A stretch of DNA of 64,000 nt from Natronorubrum aibiense. Lineage in GTDB: Archaea > Halobacteriota > Halobacteria > Halobacteriales > Natrialbaceae. The notes below the pieces were generated by a model, which was not told the origin of the DNA, did no database searches, and was given only the letters and a program-made list of their open reading frames with translations. Where the stretch lies: assembly GCF_009392895.1 (NCBI RefSeq), contig NZ_CP045488.1:2046001-2110000 (forward strand), in the 5' to 3' direction. Shown here piece after piece: positions 43,288-52,445 of the stretch. Both the position numbers and the translations under genes were made by a program. Within the stretch, counting starts at the first letter, position 1, and each line of letters opens with the position of its first letter.

Positions 43288-44256
43288 TTAGCTTTCGAGG
43301 GTTCGCGCCCACTCGAGGCCGAAACGCTCGTGAACGATGAACTCGAGGGCGTTGATCAGGTAGTGGGCGACGACGACCACGAGGAAACTCCCGGTAGCGA
43401 TGAAGAGTCCCGCGAGGACGAAGCCGAGCGCCCCCGTAACGACGATCCCGATCGACCCTTGCATCCCGTGTCCGAGGGCGAAGGCAACCGACGAAATCAC
43501 GGCGAGCAGCCACGGCGAGATCCCGAAGCCGACCGAGAGCGCACCGATCAGCGCCGCCCGGAAGAGCAGTTCTTCGAATACGGCGATAATGGGGAGCACG
43601 ACGATCAGCAGGGCCAGCCAGCCCCGTGTCGACTCCGGTGTCAGCAGCTCTCGAAGCTGTTCGTCGTGTTCGAAGCCGAAGCGAGTCGCCGTCGCGGCGC
43701 TGAGTTCGTTTGCGACGTAGAGGACGAGTCCGAACGCTGTCCCCAGCACAAGTCCGTGCTCGAGGTAGTCAACGGAGAACTCGATCCCCAGCGCGTCGGC
43801 GGGAACGGCGGTGTAAACCACCGCGCCGAGCAACAGCAGCGCGAACACGCCCTGCGAGAGTGCGACGTTCGCTAACAACTCTCCTGCCGACAGCGATCTG
43901 GGGTCGACGTCGGCTGACCGGCGAGGAGTGTCGCCGACGCTCGGCGGTTTCTCCGATGCCGTTCCCGGTGCGTCCTTATCAAGCGCGAGGTTGGCATCGG
44001 CGTCGACAGCAGTTTCAGCCTCGAGTTCGGGCCCGATAGCGCTACTCGAGTCGTCGACGTCGGTCGCTGACTCGGACGCAGCCGCTGGCGTGTGCGTCAG
44101 TTCTGATGCTGGATCGGACGCCGAACTCTGCTCGGAGAGACGGCTGTCTGCATCGTCGGACGAATCGGAAAACGCGGACTGGGTCAGTTGCGACAGCCCT
44201 AACAAAAGCACGAGGACGACGCCCGTAATCCCGGCGAACGTCGTCCAGTCGGTCAT
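43288..44256 (-). CDS. CPBP-family intramembrane metalloprotease with acidic insert
   Basis: A 322-residue protein. A first span (about 8-28) is followed by an unusually long Ser/Ala/Asp/Glu-rich hydrophilic region (about 30-125), then the CPBP core with FEELLFRAALIG (di-glutamate), FALGHGMQG and VVAHYLINALEF. The hydrophilic insert would be exposed to one side of the membrane. Start ATG at 44256, 6 bases after the lonB stop, so co-transcription with the Lon protease is very likely. Substrate unknown. Confidence 0.82.
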   Translation of the reverse strand: MTDWTTFAGITGVVLVLLLGLSQLTQSAFSDSSDDADSRLSEQSSASDPASELTHTPAAASESATDVDDSSSAIGPELEAETAVDADANLALDKDAPGTASEKPPSVGDTPRRSADVDPRSLSAGELLANVALSQGVFALLLLGAVVYTAVPADALGIEFSVDYLEHGLVLGTAFGLVLYVANELSAATATRFGFEHDEQLRELLTPESTRGWLALLIVVLPIIAVFEELLFRAALIGALSVGFGISPWLLAVISSVAFALGHGMQGSIGIVVTGALGFVLAGLFIATGSFLVVVVAHYLINALEFIVHERFGLEWARTLES

Positions 44257-44262
44257 CGATCG

Positions 44263-46449
44263 TTACTGCGGACTCGGGTTCGACCCGCTTGCAGAGCCGA
44301 CGGCACCCTGACTCTGATCGAACGCCGTGCCGGTGATCGACTTGAGGCGGTCGAGCAGCGAGTCCTTCTCGGGCTGGCCGATGAGGGCCACCTCGAGGAC
44401 TTCGCTGATGTTCGAACACGGCACGATGTCGATCATCTCCTCGTACTCGTCTTCGATCATCACGTCCTGCTCGTTGGCCTTGGGGATGATGACCGTCTCA
44501 CAGCCGGCTTTGGCGGCGGCTTCGATCTTGTGGGTGACCCCACCGACCGGAAGCACGTCGCCGCGGACGGACAGCGAGCCGGTCATGGCGATCGACTGGT
44601 CGACCGGGATGTCCTCGAGCGCGGAGATGACGGCCGTTGCCACCGTAATCGAGGCGGAGTCGCCGTCGACGCCACCTTCGCCAGCCTGGACGAACTGGAT
44701 GTGGATGTCCTTCTCCGAGAGGTTCACGTCGGAGAACTTCTTGATGATCGCCGAGACGTTCTGGACCGACTCCTCGGCCATCTCCTTGAGCTGGCCGGTC
44801 GCGATGACCTGCCCGGGCCCCTGTGCGGGGGCGATCTCGGCCATCACGGGCAGCATGATCCCGGAGTCTTCACCCATGACAGCGAGGCCGTTGACACGGC
44901 CCTCGACGCCGTCTTCGGTGACCTGCAGTTCGTAGTCTTTGCGGCGCTCGATGTAGTCGTCGGCGAGCTGTTGCTCGATCGACCGGGAGCGCTGTTTGGC
45001 CTGCAGAACGTCCTCGCGGGTCGTGCGGTCGCGGTCCTCGGCACGGGCGATGTCACCCGCGACGCGGACCAGTCCACCGAGGCTGCGGAAGTGCAGCGTC
45101 AAGTGGTTCTTGCGGCCCGAACGACGTTTGGCCTCGAGGATGAGTTCCTCGACGGCCTCGTCGGTGAAGTGTGGCAGGCGGCCGTCTCGTTCGACCTCCT
45201 GGGCGACGAAACGGGCGTACTTGCGCCGCATTTCGGGCGTGTCCTCGATGGTGTCCTCCATGTACACCTCGTACCCGTACCCTTTGACACGGTTACGGAG
45301 CGCGGGGTGCATGTTCTCCATGGCGTCCAAGTTCCCTGCAGCGATCATGATGAAGTCACAGGGGACGGGTTCGGTCTGGACCATCGCACCCGAAGAGCGC
45401 TCGGACTGGCCCGTGATAGCGAACTCGCCTTCCTGGATCGCGGTCATCAGCTTCTGCTGAGTACGGACGTCGAGCGTGTTGATCTCGTCGACGAACAGCA
45501 CGCCCTTGTTGGATTTGTGGATCGAGCCGGGCTCGACGCGGTCGTGGCTCGGCGTCTCCATCCCACCCGACTGGAACGGGTCGTGACGAACGTCGCCCAG
45601 CAGCGCGCCGGCGTGGGCACCGGTCGCGTCCTCGAACGGCGCGGTGCGCTGGTTGCCGTTGTTGACGATCATGTTCGGCACCATCGCGTCGGTGCCACGG
45701 GACGTGTAGCGGAAGATCAGCCAGACGATCCCCGCCGCGAGGATGCCGAGCAGAATGCTGGCGGGGCTGAGGATCGCGTAGCCGATGATGATCGCGATGA
45801 TGACCCACATCAGGATCGAGCGCATCTGGTTGCGCTTGCGGGCTTCCTCCTTGTGGGCGTCGATGATCTGTTCGCCCTTGCCTGCGGGCACGGTCCGGAC
45901 TTTCGGCGCGTTGCCGTCGTCCGGGTTGTGATACACCAGGACGTCTTGGAGGTCTTCTTTCGGAAGCAGCTGGCTCATCGCCTTCGCCAGCATCGACTTC
46001 CCGGTCCCCGGCGAGCCGATCATCATCACGTGGCGGCGCTGCTTGGCCGCCTTGATGATGATGTCTCGTGCTTCGTCCTGACCGATGACCTGATCGACGA
46101 GTCGATCCGGGACCTCGATGTCTTCCGTCGAGTCGATCTTGAGACCACCAAGCAGGTCGTCTTCGGCGATGTCGTCGTCTATCTCGACACCTGGATCGAC
46201 TTCGACCGTACTCCCGAGGTCTTCGACGGTTTCGATATCGTCGTCCTCCTCGGTCGGCTCGGGCTCGTCGATCGGACCGTCGAACTCGTCACCGTTGCCG
46301 ACGTCGTCACCTTGGCCACCGCCCTCCTCGAGCGGCGACCGATCTCCCTGACGCGCTGGCTCCTGGTCCTGAGGCTGAGCCTGCTCCTCCTCAGGCGCAG
46401 CGCCAGTCGCGTCTTCGGGAGGGTCGTCAACGTTCGTATCGTTGCTCAT
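44263..46449 (-). CDS. lonB: membrane-anchored archaeal Lon protease
   Basis: A 728-residue ATP-dependent LonB. An acidic disordered N-terminus (about 100 residues) precedes the AAA+ domain with Walker A IGSPGTGKSMLAKA, two membrane spans inserted in the AAA+ domain (about residues 210-250), Walker B GVLFVDEINTLD, and the protease domain with the catalytic serine in DGDSASITVATA and lysine in THKIEAAAKAG. LonB is essential in Haloferax and controls membrane lipid/carotenoid enzymes such as phytoene synthase. TATA-like aagtatat lies at about 46491-46498 on the minus strand. First gene of a three-gene unit. Confidence 0.96.
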   Translation of the reverse strand: MSNDTNVDDPPEDATGAAPEEEQAQPQDQEPARQGDRSPLEEGGGQGDDVGNGDEFDGPIDEPEPTEEDDDIETVEDLGSTVEVDPGVEIDDDIAEDDLLGGLKIDSTEDIEVPDRLVDQVIGQDEARDIIIKAAKQRRHVMMIGSPGTGKSMLAKAMSQLLPKEDLQDVLVYHNPDDGNAPKVRTVPAGKGEQIIDAHKEEARKRNQMRSILMWVIIAIIIGYAILSPASILLGILAAGIVWLIFRYTSRGTDAMVPNMIVNNGNQRTAPFEDATGAHAGALLGDVRHDPFQSGGMETPSHDRVEPGSIHKSNKGVLFVDEINTLDVRTQQKLMTAIQEGEFAITGQSERSSGAMVQTEPVPCDFIMIAAGNLDAMENMHPALRNRVKGYGYEVYMEDTIEDTPEMRRKYARFVAQEVERDGRLPHFTDEAVEELILEAKRRSGRKNHLTLHFRSLGGLVRVAGDIARAEDRDRTTREDVLQAKQRSRSIEQQLADDYIERRKDYELQVTEDGVEGRVNGLAVMGEDSGIMLPVMAEIAPAQGPGQVIATGQLKEMAEESVQNVSAIIKKFSDVNLSEKDIHIQFVQAGEGGVDGDSASITVATAVISALEDIPVDQSIAMTGSLSVRGDVLPVGGVTHKIEAAAKAGCETVIIPKANEQDVMIEDEYEEMIDIVPCSNISEVLEVALIGQPEKDSLLDRLKSITGTAFDQSQGAVGSASGSNPSPQ

Positions 46450-46714
46450 AGAACTCTGTTCAGTATCTGGTTCGAAGGGATTGGCACTGATATACTTTCT
46501 CCATGCGGAGGATCGTGACAGTGGCTGAAACCGGGCCCCACAGCGCTCACAGGAGGGGATTGGCGAAGTCAGCCATCATTTTTATCCAATTCTATTCACG
46601 TAAAAATATATGTCGAAACGAGACGTGCAGTCGCACCCGCGAGTCGAACACGTGACGATGCGCTCGGAGCGTGAACTCGCCACGCTTATACACACCGCAC
46701 GAACAGTTCACGGC

Positions 46715-47233
46715 ATGAGTCGGGGGTTTTACATTGGCCGCTTTCAGCCGTTTCACAACGGCCACCTCAGTATGGTCGAGCAGATCGCCGAGGACGTCGA
46801 CGAACTCGTCCTCGGGATCGGGAGTGCTGACGATTCACACTCCGTTCGGAACCCGTTTACGGCCGGCGAGCGCATCATGATGATCACGAAGTCGCTCGTC
46901 GAGTACGATCTCGTGACGTATGCGGTCCCGATCGAGGACTTAGAACGAAACTCCGTCTGGGTGAGTCACGTCCAGAGCATGAGCCCTGACTTCGAAGTCG
47001 CCTACTCGAACAACCCACTCGTTATCCAACTCTTCCGAGAAGCCAACATCGAGATCCGTCAGTCGCCGATGTTCAACCGCGACGTCCTGGAAGGGACCGA
47101 GGTCCGCGAGCGGATGATCAACGGTGACGACTGGGAGGCGCTGGTTCCCGAAGCCGTCGTCGAAGTCGTCGACGAAATCGACGGTATCGAACGCATTCAA
47201 ATGATCAGTGGCTCGGACTCCGACAACAGCTAA
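46715..47233 (+). CDS. nadM: nicotinamide-nucleotide adenylyltransferase (archaeal)
   Basis: A 172-residue nucleotidyltransferase making NAD from NMN and ATP. The ATP-binding MSRGFYIGRFQPFHNGHLS opens the protein, and the second signature is LEGTEVRERMINGDDW (equivalent of ISGTxIR). ATG at 46715 is chosen; the frame runs upstream to an ATG at 46610, but the homologous protein begins at the first strand and a TATA-like cttatacac lies about 30 bases before 46715. The DUF62 gene follows after 60 bases on the same strand. Confidence 0.93.
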   Translation: MSRGFYIGRFQPFHNGHLSMVEQIAEDVDELVLGIGSADDSHSVRNPFTAGERIMMITKSLVEYDLVTYAVPIEDLERNSVWVSHVQSMSPDFEVAYSNNPLVIQLFREANIEIRQSPMFNRDVLEGTEVRERMINGDDWEALVPEAVVEVVDEIDGIERIQMISGSDSDNS

Positions 47234-47293
47234 ACCCGTCGTCTCGCACTCGAGTCAGATACCACTTTCAGCGGCTGGATCGTACCCCCGCAC

Positions 47294-48142
47294 ATGATTA
47301 CGCTCACGTCGGATTTCGGCACGCCGTATCCCGCGGCGATGAAAGGTGTGCTCTGTCAGCGGACGACTGCCAGACTGATCGACGTCGCCCACGATGTTCC
47401 ACGGCAAGACGTTCGCGCGGGCGCGTTCTGGCTCCGCGAAGTGCTCCCGTACTTTCCGCCGGCGACCCATCTCGTCGTGATCGACCCTGGCGTCGGCACC
47501 GACCGTCGCGCGCTGGTCGTTCAGGCAGGCGAACACGTCTTCGTCGGTCCTGATAACGGCGTTCTGTGTCCTGTCGCACGACGACTCGCCGGCGACGACG
47601 CACTCGAAGCGTACGCAATCGACAAATCGCGCCTCGAGGCAGTCGAACCGACCGGACACACCGCAACCGACGCAAACGCGAGAGCGATTTCAGGAACCGA
47701 CGGCGACGGGCCGGCGAGCAACACGTTCCACGGTCGGGACGTCTTCGCCCCCGCAGCGGCGGGCGTCCACGAGACCGACCTCGACGCGCTTGCCGACCTC
47801 GAGTGGCTCACGCCGATCGCGGATTCTCCTGTCGAGCTCGAACTGCCCGAGGCGACGCTCGAAAACGAGTGCGCGAGCGGTGAGGTGCTGGTCGTCGACG
47901 ACTTCGGGAACGTCATCACGAACGTCCCCGGTGGCTTTCTCACGGATCGTGACCGAGTGGTGGCAAACGGCGAATCCGTTCCCGTTGGCGAGACGTTCGC
48001 CGCCGTTGCCGTCGGCGAGCGACTCGCGACCGTCGGGAGTCACGGCTACGTCGAACTCGACGTCAATCAGGGCCGCGGCGATGCAGCGTTCGACCTCGAG
48101 GCGGGCGACGAGGTCGTCCTCGAGGTGGGCGACGGCGACTGA
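47294..48142 (+). CDS. SAM hydroxide adenosyltransferase (DUF62 family)
   Basis: A 282-residue protein of the DUF62 family, related to fluorinase. ITLTSDFGTPYPAAMKGVL, VIDPGVGTDRRALVV, FVGPDNGVL, FHGRDVFAPAAA and VDDFGNVITNVPG are the SAM-binding and catalytic blocks in order. Archaeal homologues use hydroxide to split SAM into adenosine and methionine. An Asp/Thr/Ala-rich insert (about 120-140) is a haloarchaeal feature. ATG at 47294. Confidence 0.9.
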   Translation: MITLTSDFGTPYPAAMKGVLCQRTTARLIDVAHDVPRQDVRAGAFWLREVLPYFPPATHLVVIDPGVGTDRRALVVQAGEHVFVGPDNGVLCPVARRLAGDDALEAYAIDKSRLEAVEPTGHTATDANARAISGTDGDGPASNTFHGRDVFAPAAAGVHETDLDALADLEWLTPIADSPVELELPEATLENECASGEVLVVDDFGNVITNVPGGFLTDRDRVVANGESVPVGETFAAVAVGERLATVGSHGYVELDVNQGRGDAAFDLEAGDEVVLEVGDGD

Positions 48143-48156
48143 ACAGGAGGAGGCGG

Positions 48157-48525
48157 CTACGAACGAGGCGGGGTGTCGACGCTGCAATCCGGCTCGATGA
48201 CGATCTGGCCATCGGCGCGAACCGTCACGGTACACTCGTCGAACGGAAACGTGATCGAGCCGTCCCCGGCCCGTGACTCCGATTCGTACCAGTCGACGAC
48301 GAGCGTGTTCAACGCGTCGGGATCGACACGCGTCGACAGCGACTCGAGATCGTCGGGGCTGACGCCGACGATTACGGCGACGGCCATCACGACTGCTGTG
48401 CTTGCGGGCTCGTAATCGGTGACGGCACACCGTGTGTGATACGTCCCGCGGTCCGCATCGTAGGAGACGGGCCACTCAGCAGCGTCCGCGACCGGCGCAT
48501 ATCGATCTCGAGTTGTTTTTGACAT
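48157..48525 (-). CDS. HalOD1-type output-domain protein
   Basis: A 122-residue protein whose middle and C-terminal part fits the HalOD1 domain found in haloarchaeal signalling: VDPDALNTLVVDWYES, then GSITFPFDECTVTVRADGQIVIEPD. The N-terminal part (YDADRGTYHTRC) is also typical of stand-alone members. The family is proposed to be an output module of histidine-kinase or bacterio-opsin-activator type systems, but no biochemical role is known. ATG at 48525 (MSKTTRDRY). Convergent with the DUF62 gene. Confidence 0.75.
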   Translation of the reverse strand: MSKTTRDRYAPVADAAEWPVSYDADRGTYHTRCAVTDYEPASTAVVMAVAVIVGVSPDDLESLSTRVDPDALNTLVVDWYESESRAGDGSITFPFDECTVTVRADGQIVIEPDCSVDTPPRS

Positions 48526-48632
48526 GATACTTTCGTGAATACAATACGTTAACACTTAACAGTATTGGCCCGGATCCGTCTCGTCTCGATCGCAGTCTCC
48601 AAAAAAGCGGATGACGGTACCGAACGGCGGCG

Positions 48633-50210
48633 TTATTCGGCGGCGATGACGTCGTCGATGCGGACGATCATCGTCGCAGCTTCGGTCGCGCTTTCGACGG
48701 CTTCGCGTTTGACGTCGGCAGGGTCGACGACGCCGTGTTCGAAGGGATCGTCGATCGTGACGTCCTCACCGGTGGTGATCAGGCCGGCACGGCCCTCGGA
48801 CTCGTGGGCGGCACGAAGGTCCACGAGTGCGTCGATCGGGTCCTGGCCGGTGTTGGCGGCGAGCGTTCGGGGCACGATGTCGATCGCATCGGCGAAGGCC
48901 GTCACAGCGAGCTGCTTGCGGCCCTCGATGCCGGCGGCTTCCTCGCGGATCTTATCCGCGATCGCAATCTCGGTTGCACCTGCACCGGGGACGACCTCGC
49001 CGGAGGCGAGTGCCGTCGCGACGACGTCGAGTGCGTCACCGATGGCGCGCTCGAGTTCGTCGACGACGTGTTCGGTGCCACCGCGGACGAAGACGGTGAC
49101 GGTCTCGGCTGCTGCGCCGCCCTCGACGAACGCGAGGTCGTCGTCGCCGAAGTTCTCGGCGCGAATGCGGTCGGCTGCACCGAAGTCGTCTTCCTCGAGG
49201 TCCTCGAGGGCACCGACGCGGCGAGCGCCCGTCGCGGAGACGATGTCTCGAGCGTCGCTGTTGCCGATGTTCTCGAAGACGAGGATGCCTTCCCCGGCGA
49301 GATAGGAGGAGACGCGGTCGTCGACGTCGTCGGTCGTGAAGACGACGTCAGCACCGCTCTCGGCGAGCTGTTCGGCGTAGCCGCGAACTTCGCTCTCTTC
49401 GGCGTCGATCGCCTGGTTGAGCTGGTCGATCGAGTCGATGGCGTACTCGGCGTCGATCTCGCCCGTGCGGACGCCGAGTTCGACGTCGAGGACGGCGATC
49501 GATGCGTCTTCGACCTCGCGAGGCATGCTGCTGTGGGCTGGCTCCTCGTCGAGGACGATACCGGGGACGAGTTCCGTCGCGTTCGAGGACGCGCCGATCT
49601 GGGTGTGGACAGCGACGTTGTCGCGGGCGACGCCGTCGTCAGTTTCGACGTGGCGAATCGCTTCGACAACTGTCTCGGCCAGCGATTCGGCGGTGAGACC
49701 GCCGGTTCCTTTACCAGTCATGCTCGACTGGGCGACCTGTTTCAGGACCTCGTCGTCGACCTCGGCCTCGTCGACCTGTTCGGCGATCGCCTCGAGGGCG
49801 ATTTCGGACGCTTCGTGATAACCCTCGACGATCGTCGTCGCATGGACATCCTGTTCGATGAGGTCTTCGGCCTCGCCGAGCAGGTTGCCGGCGATCACGG
49901 CTGCCGTCGTCGTTCCGTCTCCGACCTCTTCTTCCTGGGATTCGGAGACTTCGACGATCATCTGGGCTGCGGGGTGTTCGATATCCATCTCGTTCAGAAT
50001 GGTCGCCCCGTCGTTGGTGATGACGACCTCGCCGCCGGAATCGACGAGCATCTTGTCCATCCCGCGAGGCCCGAGTGTCGTCCGTACAGCCTCGGCGACG
50101 GCCTTGCCGGCCATAATGTTCGACGACTGGGCGTCGCGACCCTGCGTTCGCTGACTATCCTCGCTCATGATGAACATAGGCTGTCCGCCCATGCGTCGCT
50201 GTTGTGCCAT
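48633..50210 (-). CDS. ths: thermosome (group II chaperonin) subunit, short type
   Basis: A 525-residue chaperonin subunit. ATP-binding and hydrolysis motifs are intact: [33 protein letters not shown] and the C-terminal [12 protein letters not shown]. It ends at RIDDVIAAE, without the Gly-Gly-Met repeat tail found on many haloarchaeal subunits; the length fits Haloferax CCT3, a third paralogue lacking that tail. The ATG at 50210 ([13 protein letters not shown]) is the conserved start. A strong TATA box is at 50246-50253. It forms double-ring folding chambers with paralogous subunits encoded elsewhere. Confidence 0.94.
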   Translation of the reverse strand: MAQQRRMGGQPMFIMSEDSQRTQGRDAQSSNIMAGKAVAEAVRTTLGPRGMDKMLVDSGGEVVITNDGATILNEMDIEHPAAQMIVEVSESQEEEVGDGTTTAAVIAGNLLGEAEDLIEQDVHATTIVEGYHEASEIALEAIAEQVDEAEVDDEVLKQVAQSSMTGKGTGGLTAESLAETVVEAIRHVETDDGVARDNVAVHTQIGASSNATELVPGIVLDEEPAHSSMPREVEDASIAVLDVELGVRTGEIDAEYAIDSIDQLNQAIDAEESEVRGYAEQLAESGADVVFTTDDVDDRVSSYLAGEGILVFENIGNSDARDIVSATGARRVGALEDLEEDDFGAADRIRAENFGDDDLAFVEGGAAAETVTVFVRGGTEHVVDELERAIGDALDVVATALASGEVVPGAGATEIAIADKIREEAAGIEGRKQLAVTAFADAIDIVPRTLAANTGQDPIDALVDLRAAHESEGRAGLITTGEDVTIDDPFEHGVVDPADVKREAVESATEAATMIVRIDDVIAAE

Positions 50211-50245
50211 GGTTGAAACCTCACTAACTATGTCGTCAGCACTTC

Positions 50246-50253
50246 TATATAAA
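50246..50253 (-). promoter_or_regulatory. TATA box of the thermosome gene
   Basis: The minus strand reads tttatata with an A-rich BRE-like aaaaga just upstream (50255-50260). It lies 36-43 bases before the ATG at 50210, predicting a leader of about 10-15 bases. The strong box fits a highly expressed, heat-responsive gene. Confidence 0.65.
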
Positions 50254-50360
50254 TCTTTTGCTACCACCGTCGCTCCGTCTGGCGATTGCCCGCTCTCAAG
50301 GAAGGACCGCCGTCATCGCGTCGTGGCCCCCTCGCCGAGTAATCTCAGTGTTGAGTCACA

Positions 50361-50370
50361 AAGTATATAC
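50361..50370 (+). promoter_or_regulatory. TATA box of the zinc-ribbon micro-protein gene
   Basis: aagtatatac ends 23 bases before the ATG at 50394, the spacing expected for a leaderless haloarchaeal mRNA. This supports transcription of the short gene. Confidence 0.55.
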
Positions 50371-50393
50371 CACCATTCTTGTCTCACTACTGT

Positions 50394-50537
50394 ATGGTTC
50401 GGTATCCTGATGGGCGGTGTCCTGATTGTGGGGAACGATTGTTCACGCGAATCGATGGGTCCGTTCGCTGTTCGAACTGCGTCTCGCGTTCTACATCGGA
50501 CAGCTACGACGCACTTCTCGACGGCTGTCGTTCGTAA
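50394..50537 (+). CDS. 47-residue zinc-ribbon micro-protein
   Basis: An ATG-to-TAA frame of 47 codons encoding two CxxC knuckles: RCPDCGERLF near residues 8-17 and VRCSNCVSR near 24-32, with a short C-terminal tail that adds one more cysteine (DGCRS). The four knuckle cysteines make a compact zinc ribbon. A well-placed TATA box is upstream. Haloarchaea are known to encode many zinc-finger micro-proteins under 70 residues (for example Haloferax HVO_2753), several affecting motility, biofilm or metabolism; this one fits the class but I cannot name an orthologue. Confidence 0.7.
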   Translation: MVRYPDGRCPDCGERLFTRIDGSVRCSNCVSRSTSDSYDALLDGCRS

Positions 50538-50687
50538 GAGCTGTTCGGATATCCGTCATTATGCCCGCTCGATCACGTTCGACAGTCGAGAATCGTTCGT
50601 CTCGAGCAGTGACTGTCCCGCAAGCTGGTCGCTGGCTCCGCTGATCCCATAGTCGTACTTGTTCGAAACGAGACCGGCGAGAACGGA

Positions 50688-51455
50688 CTAACCGATATAC
50701 CGCAGGTCGTCGTCCGTCGGGACGTCCATCTGCTGTTGTTGTTCCATCTCCTGGATCTTCCCCATGACGTCTTCCATCTCGTCGGCGCGCTCGTCCAGCG
50801 ACTCGTAGTCGAGTTCGAACCCGAGCATGTCCTCGAGGACTTCGAGGACCGCGCGTGCGCTTTTGGGATCGACCAGGTAGCCGCTGGTCTCGCCCATCAG
50901 ACAGACGGCGTCGAATCCGCGGCGTTCGCCCAGCCCGAGCAGCAGGCCGGAGACACCGACGATGCCGCCCGCTGGCTCGTCGTCACGGAACTCGACGCCG
51001 ACATCCTCGAGTTCCTCGAGCAGCGATTCGTCGCTGACGGCACCGACGACGGCGTACTCGTCGATGAGTTCGCCGGTCGGGATGCCACCGAGTGCGTACA
51101 CGTCATTCGCACCGAACTCCTCGGCGATGTCGAGGAAGGCGTCGGTCAGCACGTAGTGGCCCTCGTTGGTCTGTGCCTGATGATCACCAGTCAGAAGCAG
51201 GAGATCACGGCCGTCGGGAACGGAGACGGCGTACAGCTCCGCACAGGTAAGCTCAGAGACACCGTCTTCGACGCTGACCTGTGGGGGAAACTCCGTGGAG
51301 TAGAGTCGACGAACGAGCGTACTCTCTCCCTCGAGTTCCTCGAGCAGGTGCTCGACGGCGAGGCTTCCAACGTGTCCGACACCAGGCAACCCCTCGACGA
51401 GTACGGGGTCGTCTAGGTCGACCTCGGCGACTGCGTCGATCTCGAGTTCGTCCAT
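50688..51455 (-). CDS. PAC2-family proteasome assembly chaperone homologue
   Basis: A 255-residue protein of the PAC2/PbaB family. It opens with DDPVLVEGLPGVGHVGSLAVEHLL, has LLLLTGDHQAQT and ANDVYALGGIPTGEL in the core, and GGIVGVSGLLLGLG later, all typical. The C-terminus has a Gln-rich run (MEQQQQMDV). Archaeal homologues bind the proteasome 20S core or assembly intermediates. It is the last gene of the conserved L44e-S27e-aIF2alpha-Nop10-PAC2 operon, starting 6 bases after nop10. Confidence 0.9.
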   Translation of the reverse strand: MDELEIDAVAEVDLDDPVLVEGLPGVGHVGSLAVEHLLEELEGESTLVRRLYSTEFPPQVSVEDGVSELTCAELYAVSVPDGRDLLLLTGDHQAQTNEGHYVLTDAFLDIAEEFGANDVYALGGIPTGELIDEYAVVGAVSDESLLEELEDVGVEFRDDEPAGGIVGVSGLLLGLGERRGFDAVCLMGETSGYLVDPKSARAVLEVLEDMLGFELDYESLDERADEMEDVMGKIQEMEQQQQMDVPTDDDLRYIG

Positions 51456-51461
51456 ACCATA

Positions 51462-51641
51462 TCAGCGATGGCGACGTTTAAGAGCGCGTCGGTACTCGCC
51501 GTGGGGATCGTTCGGATCGAACGGGGCCGGGGCGCTGTTTTCCGCCGGCTCACCGCACTCCGGACACGTCTCAGAAAGGGTATACACCGGGCAGTCGTGC
51601 GCCGCGCGCCACGCCGAACACACCCGGATATCCGACTTCAT
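51462..51641 (-). CDS. nop10: box H/ACA RNP protein Nop10
   Basis: A 59-residue protein with the classical Nop10 sequence: MKSDIRVCSAWRAAHDCPVYT at the start (zinc cysteines), TCPECGEPAENSAPAPFDP in the middle and the linker/helix HGEYRRALKRRHR at the end. Nop10 binds Cbf5 and stabilises the guide-RNA pseudouridylation complex for rRNA. It lies 3 bases after the aIF2alpha stop and 6 bases before pac2, as in most archaea. The length below 60 residues makes it easy to miss. Confidence 0.93.
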   Translation of the reverse strand: MKSDIRVCSAWRAAHDCPVYTLSETCPECGEPAENSAPAPFDPNDPHGEYRRALKRRHR

Positions 51642-51644
51642 GCG

Positions 51645-52445
51645 TTACTCGTCGTCCGTCCGTCGCTCGCGGTGGTACTCGCCCTCGCCGCCGTGGCCCT
51701 CGATGGCTGCGACCGCGCGGCGGGCGCTTTCCTCGAGTTGGGATTCGGCGGTTTTGTAGTTGGGCGCTTTCACTTTGATGCGGTACTCGGGAGCACCGAC
51801 ATAGCTGACCTCGAGATCGACTTCTTCTGGCACCTCGCCGTTGCCTTCGGCCGCTTCGAGCGCCTCGCGGATGCCGTCGACACCGCTTGGCGATGGGTTC
51901 TCCAGGTCGACGTAGCCGGTGACGTTGACGTACGGCACCGAGACGTTCTCGCGGGCCGTCTCGACGAGCGAGTCGATCTCCTCGCTCGAGAGGTCGGTCC
52001 CCTCGAGGGCTTCCTCGCCGTGGATTGCGGCCTGTTTGAACCCGTCGTAGAGGCTTCCGTGCGCACCGATCAGTTCGTTGGCGATCGCGGTGTACGTCTC
52101 GTCGTCGACGTCCTCGCCGAGCGCGAGGCCCATCCAGTTGTCGGCCTTCTGCTCGTTTTTCCACTCCTGGATCTTGTCCGAGCGCTGGTGGTCGTTGACG
52201 TCTTTCAGCGAGAGATCGATCTGCTCGTGGGACTCGTCGACATCGAGGACCTTGCAGACGACGATCTGTCCCTCGCGAACGTGATCGCGGACGTTCTTGA
52301 TCCAGCCGCTGGCGACCTCGGAGATGTGGATCAGGCCGCGCTTGTCCTGGTACTCCTCGAGATCGACGAAGACACCGAAGTCCTCGATTTCGTCGATCTT
52401 ACCGACGACGAGTTCGCCGGGATCGGGCCACCCGCTGTATTTCAT
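51645..52445 (-). CDS. eif2a: translation initiation factor aIF2 subunit alpha
   Basis: A 266-residue subunit of the aIF2 heterotrimer that brings initiator Met-tRNA to the ribosome. The N-terminal S1 domain ([50 protein letters not shown]) is followed by a helical middle domain and a C-terminal alpha/beta domain ([27 protein letters not shown], split). The start overlaps the S27e stop by four bases. The initiator tRNA it handles is encoded at 57178-57252. Confidence 0.96.
   Translation of the reverse strand: MKYSGWPDPGELVVGKIDEIEDFGVFVDLEEYQDKRGLIHISEVASGWIKNVRDHVREGQIVVCKVLDVDESHEQIDLSLKDVNDHQRSDKIQEWKNEQKADNWMGLALGEDVDDETYTAIANELIGAHGSLYDGFKQAAIHGEEALEGTDLSSEEIDSLVETARENVSVPYVNVTGYVDLENPSPSGVDGIREALEAAEGNGEVPEEVDLEVSYVGAPEYRIKVKAPNYKTAESQLEESARRAVAAIEGHGGEGEYHRERRTDDE

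Noticed and set aside
44530-46518. 662-codon open frame opposite lonB
   Set aside because: It is the shadow frame produced by GC-rich codons of lonB; no domain, arginine/histidine-rich composition unlike haloarchaeal proteins.
46610-46714. Upstream extension of the NMN adenylyltransferase frame
   Set aside because: The conserved protein begins at MSRGFYIGRF; the extra 35 residues contain no conserved features and a TATA-like element precedes the shorter start.
48735-50216. 493-codon open frame opposite the thermosome gene
   Set aside because: Antisense shadow of a well-recognised chaperonin gene.
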